DNA of 64,000 nt from Echinometra lucunter (Eukaryota; Echinodermata; Echinoidea; Camarodonta; Echinometridae), in contig CM057154.1 of assembly GCA_029962745.1 (NCBI GenBank), positions 18,494,078 to 18,558,077 on the forward strand. The letters are read 5' to 3'. Every line of letters begins with the position of its first letter. Within the stretch, counting starts at the first letter, position 1. This document shows, one piece after another, positions 1 to 11,800 of this stretch. The notes under the pieces are model-generated. The model saw nothing but the letters and a program-made list of their open reading frames with translations. It made no database searches and was not told the DNA's origin. The translations under genes and the position numbers were made by a program.

Positions 1-240
1 TAACTCTGCCATCAGTGGTAACTACCATGGTAACATTGCTCAACAGCTAATCAAATTCAAGGTTTCCTATGCATGGAATGCATGGTAACTACCATGGTAA
101 CATTGCTCAACAGCTAATCAAATTCAAGGTTTCCCATGCATGGAATGCATGGTAACTACCATGGTAACATTGCTCAACAGCTAATCAAATTCAAGGTTTC
201 CAATGCATGGAAGTTACCACTGATGTCAAATTTACCATAA
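1..240. repeat. 67-bp tandem repeat inside a palindromic element
   Basis: Three near-identical 67-bp units start at 17, 84 and 151 (each opening GGTAACTACCATGG). The flanks are inverted relative to each other (GCCATCAGTGGTAAC left, GTTACCACTGATG right). The core matches the MITE at the right end of the window, so this is a MITE whose inside was amplified. Its left terminus lies outside the window. Confidence 0.85.
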
Positions 241-881
241 ATGGTAAGCTTTATGTAACGGGTCCTATGGTCAGATCTTAACCCATTCATGACAGGAATT
301 ATTTAAAGCCTAATTTTATTGGCTTTTATTCTTCAAATTGGCAACACCAACATTTTTCTTTTATTGCTACATTTTTCTTATAAAGCTTCATGTATCTGAA
401 ATAAATATAAATTGACAGAATGTATGATGAGAAGTCATAAAGTTGCCAATTTGCAGGGAAAAACAGTAATTTTAACATTTTCATCGCATTGCCAATTTAA
501 GGATTTTAATGCTTATTTTCCTTTTTAAAAATTTCAGCATCAAACAACAAATATTGATGCAACAAAAATGGGCACAGTAAGTGTAGAATTTTTTTCTCTT
601 TCTGCTCATGTATTTGGTATGATTTTTAGAGCTTTGCATCAGAAGTTATTAGACCAAACCACATAATGTGGACCCTCTGTCACGAATGGGTTAAAGAAAG
701 TGTCTCTTCTTCTATCCTGTTTCCCTATGGGGTCCTCTCTCTGTTCGTCTCCATATGTCTATGTGCCTTTCTCCCTCTTCCTGTTATCTCAATTTTCCTC
801 TCACTTTCACTACAATCACACAGTCTAGTTGTTCTGGATTTTGAAGGGGGAAAAAAAGAATGATATATACTGCTTTCATTA

Positions 882-1340
882 TACTCTTAAAGCAAATCTA
901 TTCAAATTTGACTGACTAGCACTGTTCTGGTAAAAATTGACACAATTCTAGTAAAAATGACTAGATTCTTAGTAAAATAATATTATTTGACTAGATCACG
1001 GGATCATACGGGCACCAAAAATTCTAGTGAAATTGACTAAATTCATAGTGAAAATTTTGTTCATTTTTTACTAGAATTCTGGTCATTTTCACTAGAATCT
1101 AGTTAAATTTGACTAGAATAGTGTAAGTGCCTGTGGGATCCGGTGATCTACTCCAGTTATTTTACTAGAATCTGGTCATTTTTACTAGAAATTTGTCATT
1201 ATTTTGAATATATTGGTGTTGGTTCTCGCGGGGTATTATGTTAACTAAACGAGAATTCTGGTCATTTTACTAGAATTTGCTAGCTGATGCCCGTCTGATC
1301 CCGTAATCTCGTCAAATCTGACTAGATTGTTTTAGAGTGC
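882..1340. mobile_element. Foldback element with CTCTAAAA-type ends
   Basis: The ends are inverted copies (ACTCTTAAAG...TTTGAC and GTCAAATCTG...TTTTAGAGT). The inside is built from repeated words such as CTAGAATTCTGGTCATTTT in both orientations. Related copies lie at 13820-15653 and 23363-23587. Confidence 0.7.
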
Positions 1341-3300
1341 ATTTACAACAAATCTGATTTAAAAAGTGGAAGAGAAACTCACCTGATTGATTCCTGCTTT
1401 GTCTCAGAAGTGAAGATAAGAATGATCACTACCCACTGAAGCTTCCCTATTTATATCGAAACCAAACTCTGTTTTCCTAGAGGGCTAAGGATGCCTAATC
1501 TTTGAGAGAGATTAACATGTCATCTCTTCATAATTTTCATCATATTTTTTTATTTAGTTATAATAAGAACCTTGGATTGGATTAGGATGTAAGTGGAGCC
1601 TGACTGCGACGTAACAATACCAAATCGCACACCATCTGTTTATGTATACCTTTAACCAGAAAGTGCAATGTGCGATACGCCGCCGTCCAACTCTCCTTAA
1701 CCACACTTGCTTTCTTTCTTTCTTTCTTTCTTTCTTTTTTTTTCTCAAGTTTTTCATTCTTTCTCTCTCTCCCTCTCTTACTCTTAACACCTCACTCCCT
1801 GTATCCCCTTTACTCCAAATGCCACACATTGCTTTCTCTCTCTCTCGCTCGCTCTCTCAACTTAAGTAGCTCCGTCTTTCTTTGTCCGTTGATTTACTCC
1901 AGCTTCCCTTTCCCTCTCTCTCTCTCCTCATAGCGTAGAGCTCATTCATTACTTTTCTACAATTCGGTCTCTCCCCTTCTCTCTCCGACTTCACAATCTC
2001 ACTCTCTTTCTTATTCTCCTTACTCTGTCTTCTTCTTCTTTCGTTGTATGGTATCGGCAATCAGTCATATTTGACTATTGTTGCCAATGACATTATAAAT
2101 AAAGAATTCACTTCTGTATTTCTTTCTCTCTCTTTCTTTATCTCTTTCAATTTACATATAATATCAAGTATATTTTGAACTATTTATATACATATCTGTA
2201 ATCAAAACTTAGAAAGGAAGATGAGTGAAAGAAAAAAAAAACCACATGCTTCAGCTCAGTTCCAAGGTAGCGCTTGCCCAGCCCTTTCATAGATGCAATC
2301 TTACCAATGGCAGTACATAGCACCGTTTTTTCGGGCATACCTAGGTCACTCATGCATAGACGTGGGGGCGCTGTTGTACATGTGCTTACTGATGTCAGTG
2401 TAAAAACTAAATCATATTCAAGGGGGGGGGGGGGGGGGGGGAGAGAACTTTGCTGAAGAGAAACTATAAAATTGATAGTCCAGGTTACTTGACATAGCAT
2501 TTTGAAAAGGCTCATAATCCTCGGTTAATCCATGAACGTGATCAAATCCCGTTATAAATGAAAAAAAAAAAAGTATATCCCTAAGTAATTATTATCATCA
2601 TTTTTTTTTTTACTTTTTTTTTTTTTTTTTTTGGGGGGGAGGTGTTTTTTCATTCATATCAAATAAATAACAATGTTCCTAATGAATTACAATCTTTGTG
2701 AAGGAAGAAAGACAAATAGTAAAAAATAACAGAAAAATGGAACACTACCATTACTTTACACATTTTATTTCAAAATAAATATCACAAATGTATAAAAATT
2801 CAACACATCAAAATGAATGTATAACACGTGTAATTTTCCGTTGACTTTCAAACCACGTATAAAAATCTTAATTGGTTAAAACATCCAAAACCATAGAGCT
2901 ACTTGTTTCTATACACATCATTCAATATCTCAAATGCAAAAATTATTTATTGACCCTGATATCAACAATATGGAAATTGTAGACACTGTAATAAAGATAA
3001 AACTTAATAGAACAATAACAACACGCATTTTGGAAGACATACCGATTTTGCTGTCTGAATAGAACCGACCAAAATTATCATGAATGTATGATGCAACAAA
3101 GCAAGAAAAAGAAGAAAAAAAAAAAAGAAGACAAAACTCTGTTTCAAGATAATGAATATCTCACATCATACATCTATCATTTGGACTCAACCTTTTTGAA
3201 TAGATTTGAAAAATGAAAGTAATGGTACATAGTCTAAAATGCTACAGGCAAAATAGACGTGTCCTATTTTACACTGCAATTTTCATTTCATTATCGTAAG
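1341..3300. other. Intergenic: pyrimidine-rich and homopolymer tracts
   Basis: CT-rich low complexity at 1700-2160 (including a CTTT run near 1718-1738), a G20 run near 2421-2440, T runs near 2600-2632, and AT-rich sequence beyond. No gene is recognised. Confidence 0.6.
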
Positions 3301-3334
3301 TTCAGAAGCTCTATTCTGAGCATTATTCGCTAAA

Positions 3335-3339
3335 GAGAG

Positions 3340-3385
<46 letters not shown>

Positions 3386-3515
3386 CCTAAAATGGAGAGT
3401 AAAGAAATAGCGTGGAAGAGAAATAAGACATAGAAAAAGAAAGAGAATTATTATTCTATGGCTATAGCAGAGAAGAGAGGGGAAGAGAAAAGAAGGAGAG
3501 AGAGAGAGAGAGGTG
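3335..3515. repeat. (GA)n microsatellites
   Basis: Runs of GAGA at 3345-3383 and 3497-3513 separated by purine-rich sequence. Confidence 0.85.
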
Positions 3516-3989
3516 ATACGAAAACATGTAAATCATGTGAAAAGTTAACTGAAAACCATTGTTCATTAATACGCGGTGACAAACGCATATTATGTCATTA
3601 GCACCTTGATATTAATACCTAATCAAGTGAGCTAAGTCGTCCAAGAGATGATATGCGGATGTAATCCACAAGCTTCACCTCCGGTTTCGATTTAGGTCTG
3701 AAATAATCACCATCCTTGGTCATTGTGAATTGTGTTATTATTTCATAAGCCATCCATTAAAAATCCATCTTATTCTACCTCATAAATCAACCATGAAGAT
3801 TTTGAAGTAAATGTATACCTGTCATGATCATGCCTATCAGAAATTAGTTATTATTTTCACCCTAATGCAGAGTTCTAGTCGACTCGTCATCACTGCCGAA
3901 TTGAATGATCTAAGTATGAAAAGATACGATAGAAAGGCTCTTGGCTGTTTCACTAATATATCATACATGCTAGTTGTTGGTTAGTTGTT

Positions 3990-4173
3990 TATTTTCCCCG
4001 ACTTCTAAGAACGCAATGAGGGCTTTTGATAAACAAGCGGGGATTGGCAGCTTCAAGTCCGGTCCGGGGGATTTTGTAATGAGAATTAATGCTTTACCAA
4101 AGGATACTAGCGCATCCTCTTTTTCAATCCCAGTTAGGTTACTAAATCACTGCACCACTGGACCATAGTGCCC
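3990..4173 (-). repeat. Possible tRNA-like SINE fragment
   Basis: On the minus strand the block opens GGGGCACTATGGTCCAGTGG and continues TGCAG, resembling a tRNA A-box start, followed by unrelated sequence. The B box is poor. Low confidence. Confidence 0.3.
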
Positions 4174-4329
4174 CCATATAACGTCCACCATGGGTGATGC
4201 GATCATCTTCTCAATCATCGGAAATAGACAACAATATATAGCTGATTGAAGATCAAATCACTTTGAATTTGTAATACTGCTTTTCAGCATAAATGAAAAC
4301 TTTCATTTCGTTTGTATTTAGGAAGCTAC

Positions 4330-4770
4330 CACAAGGTGGCCTTTAACAGTCAGGGAAACTCCCCACTTCCCGGGATAGGCAATCCTCGAAAGTAGACTTA
4401 TCATGTGGCATTGCGTAATCGCCGAGGATCCCGCCGCTGAGCGAGACTGTACAGAGTGAATGGTCTACCTCTGACGTACCCTTTAAAAAATCATATGAAA
4501 TAAACATCATGGCAGCGGGGTTTTTTTTCCTCGGGTATAGGCGAGAAATTTGATTTTCTTTCATTTCATATAATATAAAGATAAGCCACCATGATATCTA
4601 TTTTATATGATTTTTTTAACGTCAGAGACGGACCATTCACTTTGTACAGTCTCGCTCAGCGGCGGGATCGTCGGCGATTACGCAATGCCACATCTACTTT
4701 GAATTCGGGGATTACGGCCTCTCCTGGGAAGTGGAGAGTTTCACTGACTGTTTAAAGTACGGCTTCAGCA
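4330..4770. mobile_element. MITE with about 170-bp inverted repeats
   Basis: Arms 4330-4497 and 4597-4770 are inverted copies, including ACAGTCAGGGAAACTCCCCA and GCCGCTGAGCGAGACTGTAC, around a 100-bp AT-rich centre. No coding potential. Confidence 0.85.
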
Positions 4771-4923
4771 ACAATTTGCAGCTAGAGGCGCCCCTAGAGA
4801 TTGGGAAACAAGGGACTGATCCTCCCCGAACAAGGAGGTTACAATAATACACTAGTTAAATGAACAGTAGATCTACTCAAAAATTTGCATAACATTGAAT
4901 ATGGAAATCATAATGTGCACATC

Positions 4924-4955
<32 letters not shown>

Positions 4956-5373
4956 GCAAACACCGATGCATATTCCTTATAACAGCAGGAGTTTGTATAG
5001 CTATAGCTGTGACTGACATAAACAAGTTAATAGCGTTCTGAAATATCTGAAGATGCTTTGTTCCCCTTACAGTATTAAAAAAGCATAAAGTTTGTTGAAA
5101 ATAACGTTCTTCAAGAAAATAGGATAAAACATATGTTCATTTCGAAGCGCAGAACCACCAAAACATTACTTCACGCTATAATATATACATCATACACTGA
5201 TAAATTTATCTTCATCATGTTCATGAGAAGTGGATAAACTGATAAAAAGTGACCTTAAATTTAACCTTCTACGTAGGGCCGTCTTTTGATTGGATGTGGA
5301 AATTTCTGTTTATCTTTAATACTTTCCCATCATGCACCATTTTCCCTTACAGAATCATAGAATGAAATCAACA
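4771..5373. other. Intergenic, downstream of the NOS-like gene
   Basis: An A28 run near 4923-4950. Otherwise nothing recognised. Confidence 0.5.
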
Positions 5374-5379
5374 TTTATT
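5374..5379 (-). terminator. Candidate polyadenylation signal of the NOS-like gene
   Basis: AATAAA on the minus strand about 340 bases after the stop codon, in AT-rich sequence. A motif match only. Confidence 0.35.
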
Positions 5380-5717
5380 TCCTTCTCATCAGATACAATG
5401 TGAAAAACGAGGTGTACATAATAATTTTTTTTACAATGCGGTATACATAGATTACGATACAGTAAATAATTTACAGAATCGAAGGAGGCAAAAACCCGAA
5501 AAGAATGCATTTTCTTTTAAAGTTTGCAAGTCTCAGGTAATATCCCTCATTAAAAACGTACTTATTTTCCAAGCGAGCGAACTGTTGGTTAAATCTCAAC
5601 ATAATGCAATTAATAAATTAGGAATGACCGTAAGATGGGGCTAGTCAAATTCTGCCAGTTTGATGAAGGTTTAAGAAAATTCTATCAAGAAATACCATGA
5701 ATACTATTATCTGATTA

Positions 5718-5808
5718 TTAGGCTTTGGGGATCCGGCTTGAGCTGCCAGTGCTGTACCGTCGCCCATCCTCGTAGCGTCTCTTTCGTGTTGCGATGTCAT
5801 CTACTGGC
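5718..5808 (-). CDS. NOS: NOS-like exon 24, C-terminus and stop (residues 1365-1394)
   Basis: Acceptor ATTTCATTTCAG|G joins in phase to exon 23 and gives [20 protein letters not shown] and SSSRIPKA, then TAA. The stretch is basic and Ser-rich. Support comes from the strong polypyrimidine acceptor and exact phase; transcript data are absent. Confidence 0.6.
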
Positions 5809-8800
5809 CTGAAATGAAATAAATCAAGACTGATTTAAAACATTGTTTGATCTTGATAGCCATTCTTTCTGACTGATTCACAAATTCTACGGATTTGTAC
5901 ATTACGATGCTTATTACACATTGGACCTGGTTATGTCGATATATTCGCAACTTTTGAAAAAGTAAAAAACTGAAATTTCACGGTGAAAGGAAAAAGAACA
6001 TAACAATGGCAACTGATGCTTACTGACTAAGTTCTTATCATTTTACACGATTCAGATTAAAAGTGATTTCGTCGCTCTTCATTACAGAGCATCAGAATTA
6101 TACAATATGAATATCTACATACAATGAAAATAGAAATGGTGTATAACTGTCTATAGAGAGAAAGAGAGAGGGAGAGAGAGAGAGAGACGGCGAAGGGAGG
6201 GATAGAGAGATGGCAAAGGGGGAGGGGGAGAAAGAGAGAGACACGGTGAAAAGAGAGAGGGAGGGAAAGAGAGAGAGAGAAAGATGTAAAGAGAGGGAGC
6301 TATGTTCCCTATGTGAAAAGTTGCACATGAACTACAGAGATGCTTTCAAATCTTACTTTCTTAGTTTGACGCCTGACATAGGCTTTTCATTCTCCTTTGG
6401 CTTCTTATCCACGCCCATCAGACTGTTATAACGCATGAGAATGGTGGCTGTCACGCGCCTGCGCAGTCGAGGCATGGTAGGCGACAAAGGGGTGCCCTTT
6501 CGTAGAGCTTCTTGCTGCTGTGTATTCATGAATATGGTAAATGAGAAGGCGAAATATACATAAAAATTATAGAAATCAAGATAATTCCTCCAAATTAGAT
6601 ATAAAAAGGACGGATCACATCAGTATGATTATGTTCTTGTACAAATTTTCTTACGAAGTAAACGGTTTGTGTCATTCTAAGTAGAGAATACAGAAGGCGG
6701 CAACTTATGAGAGTGGCCTAACCTTCGTTCTTATCTTTTCATGTCTCCCTTTTCCTTTTAAAATTCACTTGTTTATTTATATCGATGGAAAACATCACTA
6801 TTATCGTTGCTGTTATTAGAAATGATAGAAAATCTAATCAAACCCCATATAAAATGGGCGCTTGGGGGCGGAAGGAGGGAAGGGTTCTGAGGGAACAAGT
6901 TTACTGCAGGGTTTGGAGCTCTACACGTCACCAAGAATGCCCCAGGCTGGTTTATTACATTCAATATCTTGAAAACATTTTATGATTCTTAAAGCTTCTT
7001 TTGGTCTCTAACTTCAGTTCAATTCTAACCTTTTCAAGAACAGCTCACTTTGTACCGACAACTGGCTGAAGTCTTGGGAAGGGGGGCGCGGCGGCCCGAT
7101 AAAAAAAAAATTACAGCTGGGCTTTGAGCTCTAAACTTTCACTCCTTACGAAGGCCTGGTTATCACATACAATATCTTACAAACATTTGATGAAACAAAG
7201 CTTCTTTTGGTCACTAACTTCACTTCAATTCTAACCTTGGCCAGCGAAGCTCCCTTTCTGCCGATGACTGGCTGAAGTCTCGGGCTTTCTTCGTTCATCA
7301 CCAGAACTTGGGTGCCTTTCTTGCGCGCGCGTATTTTCTCCATGACCTCGCTGACGTGCAAGGTCAAACCATACATTTCCTCATGATAGTGATCCTCATC
7401 CTGTAAAGATGTTGAGGAAAGAAGAAAATGGTTGACCAAAAATAGAAAACTGAAAGCACAACTATAAAGACAATGATATTAAGGTAATTGTTTTTCTCTA
7501 TTTTCATTTTATTAGTAAGGATGTTCAGAAATGGTATGAAATCAAATAAATCAGGATCCCTGTTTCCAGCGAGATCCCGAGACTGACTTTCCGAGGAGTA
7601 TATGAATGTCATTAACAATTTCACCCTCCCTCTTTTTAGGCTATTCTGGCGTATTTTTGATAAAACTGAGAAGGTACCTTGAGTCTTCGGACGAAATCCT
7701 TCGCTTCTGCTGCCCCCAGGCGACCAAACTGAGCAATGATATTTTCGACAGTGCTGCTGACCTCTCTCACCATGTTGACGTCACCACTGACGTAGATGTG
7801 ACCTTGACGACGATAGAGCACGTTATAGACTAACCATGGGTGATCCTTTAAGATGTCTTGGACGTATTTCTGGTAAGATGGGTAAAATGAAAAATAAGGA
7901 TTAAGTCGCATAATATTTTAAGTTTTTGAATATTGACCGAATTCTTAATATATGTATATTTGGGGTTGGTGATTACAGGTTTCGAAAAATTCAAGGGTAT
8001 TCAACCAGCTTGTAGCCACAGTAAAATTAATTTTTGCCGAAACAGGATGGTACCTACCCTCGGTTTACCAGATTCTCTGGAATACCCTGTAAGGACAGCC
8101 GACAGGGCGCCCTCATCCTTAGCTACTGACGTCTCTCCCTTGTAGAGATCCTCCTTGGCGTTCCTGCACCCGTACACGAGGGTCATGTCACCGAAAGTGT
8201 CCGACCCGTCCCCTTCTCCACGTCTGCCCCTTGAATCAGTCACCTCGGACTTTCTGCTGCTAGCTAGTTCGCTGTTGAACGAAGCGAGCTGACGGAGGTC
8301 CGTCTGTCTATCCTGCCAGAAGGATCGGAAGGGAGCGATTCCGGTCCCCGGTCCCACCATGATGACCGGCGCAGATGTGTCCGCAGGGAGGTGAAAGTAG
8401 GGAGCCCTGAAAAAAAATAGTCCAAACCTAATTATTCACATAATATTGTGTAATGTCAAAATACAATGGGAGCTTCAGAACGATGCTTACAAAATGTAAA
8501 AAAGAAAGAAATGCAGATGAGTGAGTTCTATGTTGCATTGTCAGGAAACAAAGAACATACCTAAACTTTCCATATCTGTTGAGATTAGGGGCTGTTTTAC
8601 AGGGGCAGGGTGGATATTCTTCTTTTTTGTTGTTGCCAAAATGCCCCCAACATCTTCCCCGAGAACCTCTAATGCAGAGATAGTAACATACTCTTTGCAA
8701 AGTGATAAAGCGATAACCCCTCTCTCGTCAAAACAATACCCTGGCGAAAAACCAGTAAACCTTTTCGAGACTGCAACTTCCAAATTTCCATGACTTGCTC

Positions 8801-11800
8801 TAAACATTGTTATATCTATGTTCTTAAAGTTCAACTACATCAGATCTACAGAGGTTTATGACTTACGAGCTCACAAAAGCTGGAATGACGTCATCCTTCC
8901 ACACTCGATACAGCCAGGATGAGCATGCGCCATAGTGAACTGGGCCTCGACCGCCTAATCAATAAAATCATGAAATTAGAATGTTTTATAAAGAGCATGC
9001 CATTTTGAATAATCTAAATGTAAAATCATAACCCATGTTGATATAATTATTACAAGATAAAAAAAAGAGTGTTAAACACACTCAATGCATTACCATTCGA
9101 TGTTTAATAGTTTACAAATAAAGTACATGACAGAAGGTTAAAATAAGAAAATTTTATCAACCCAATAGTAACTTTGCCGGAACAGTCTGAACACACGAGG
9201 CGAAAAAATAAATGACTGGTCACGTGATAGATCTCAACCGATCATTTGATTAGGATCCATATCACCATATCACCATCTTATAATGATTCTTAAAATTGTC
9301 AACGTTGCCAAGGCTCCTTTAGATTGTACTTCTGGAAAAGACGCAGGGAGCGTCTGAAATTTTGGAACAAAAATTCTAGAACAGACTAAAGACCACCGCA
9401 CACTATACGGTCTGATTTCGACCAGATCTTGGAACAAATGGCATTTTGCATTTAAAATTTTAAAAAGTTTAATTTTCGTGAGGTTCGGAATAAATATAGG
9501 GATACTAAAATCCAAATTCTGGTTAACTGCAAGCCTTTAGCATGTTTAGGTCGGAGTAAAGGCCAAATCGGCTTCAAATCGTAGCCGATCGCAAGATTGC
9601 TATGACGTCACAAAGGTTCGGAATTGACTTTGCTTTTATACCTACGAGGAGGCTTGCAATAGCCCAGAGTTTCAACTTTAGTATTTATGCGACTATGTAG
9701 AACTTTGATCACTATGATTTTCCATGTTTGAATGTTCATATCAAATACTATAACATTTTTTTTTTCCAAAATCGGATCGTTTGCAGACAGATCGTGTAGT
9801 GTGCGGTTGGCTTAAGAACCAACCATTGGGATGATAAGAGACCACTGCTACAGTAGCATGAATCTCGTTGGGGTACTGCTTGGGACTGGAACTGATGGAG
9901 AAGTATCTGGGTCGGAGGAGAGGTAGCTGGGTGAGGAGCAAGGATGCGGGAACCTTGAGGGACGGGTAACCTTCCAGTACCTCCGCCATGTTGGGCCAGT
10001 TCTCCCATTTCCATTCCTCGTACTCATCACATCCCTAGGGTTAGAAAAAAAATAATATAAATCTCTTGACATTTGGCTTGAAAAGAAAATGATGCGATTA
10101 CCTGAGGACACAGGGTCTGTAACAAATTATTTCAGCAGAGATTGACAAACACTTAGTATAAGGCTTACGATATGTAAAGGTTTTTCCTTCTCATCTTTCT
10201 CTACTTCTCTAAAGCTTCCCCTTTCCTTCTATCTTTTCCATCTCATTCTCACCTTTTGCTGGTTCTTACTCACTCTTCTTATCTCCAAACTCTCTTTCTT
10301 CTTTTTCATATTCATTGAGCTTATATAGATGTGTAAATGTTTCTTATTTTGTCATGATATTATGACTTTTTTCCTCCTGTATGAGTAAATATTATTTTTA
10401 AAATTGTAGTCTATATCAATTCAGTTGTAGGACTTCGATTATAGAATTTTCAATAAAACCCTGAGATCTTTCAGTTAAATGTATTCCAATTATTATTCTT
10501 CAATTACTTCGTACACGAAACAGGATTCTGCACTTCAACCCATGACCAAGTACTCACCTTTAAAAATCCCGGGTCAGATTTGATTTGATTTATTTATTTT
10601 CTTCTGCATTGATTTATGTACAATTTTTTCAGATAACATACATAAAATAAAATACAAAAGATTTTTTACAATGAATCATAACACAAGGTATATTTACGAA
10701 ACAAATGATAATTGTCAATTATTATTTTTTTGTGTGTAATTCAGTTAAACATAAGATTTAATTAAAAATAAGATTATTTGCAGAAGAAGGACTGCCATTA
10801 TAAGCAATGTGCTTGAAAATATGGCAGCCCCAAATATTATGAAATAGATAACCATAACAAATAAGCAGAATGGAAAAAATAACTAAATCCTGTATTAAGA
10901 GGAGAATGACGATGATGAGGATGAAAATGATGATGATGATGATGATGATGATACTCATGATGATGATGATGATGATGAAGAAGATGATGACGATGCTGAT
11001 CATGATATCGGTAATGACAAAAATGGTAGGAAGGATGATACTGTGAAAAAGACTGAGGATCTAACACAGAAATTTTACCGTGAATATTCTGATAGCAACA
11101 TGGTCTTAACTTTCGCTTTAAATGAGTAGAGTGAACAAGAGGATTTGATACATTCTGGGAGAGGATTCAAAAGGTCTGGGCCATGGTGTCTTACGGATCT
11201 ATGGGCAATAAGTAACTTAGGGTTAACTACATGAAGATTAGAGGAATTTCGAGTAGGGTAGGGGTGAATAGTGTTATTTAAAGTATAAAAGTTTTGAAAT
11301 GAAAGAGGGAGCATGTTATTCAAATACTTACATATAAACAACAGACTTTGTAATGAATAAATGTCGAATACGGTTAGAGTTTTCAGTTGGTAAAATATTG
11401 GTCTTGTGTGAGATAAATATTGTGAACCGGTACAAATGCGAAGGGCTTTCTTTTGCAATAAGTGAATGGAGTTGAGTTTTGTTTTGTTGCTGCTGGCCCA
11501 TACTAAGTTTGACTCGGTAAAGAGTCCTTTGGGGCCACACTCCGTTCCGAGTAAAAAATGACCCGGAATAGGGTCATGAACACTTATTTCTGGGTCACAT
11601 TTGACCTTATTCCGGGTCATTTTTTACTTTGTTCCGGGTCATCTTTTACTTGGAACGGAGGGTGGCTCCAACGGAATCTTTTCTGGGTCAAGTCTGACTC
11701 GGAATTTTTAAGAGTGTATACTTAGCCCATCCCTAAATCTGACTACTGTATTCTCTAATTTCCATATATTTAATACAGGGAAAGCCTAGTTCTAAGAGGC

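Noticed and set aside
1..217. CRISPR-like array
   Set aside because: Three adjoining 67-bp units have no spacers; the unit is a MITE core in an animal genome.
7146..7235. Reading exon 22 straight through to the TAA at 7146
   Set aside because: The 30 extra residues show no NOS similarity, a donor (AAG|GTTAGA) precedes them, and two downstream exons fit in phase. Kept as an alternative only.
8521..8834. Overlapping frames in NOS-like intron 19
   Set aside because: Both strands are open over the same AT-rich stretch, and no NOS segment is missing between exons 19 and 20.
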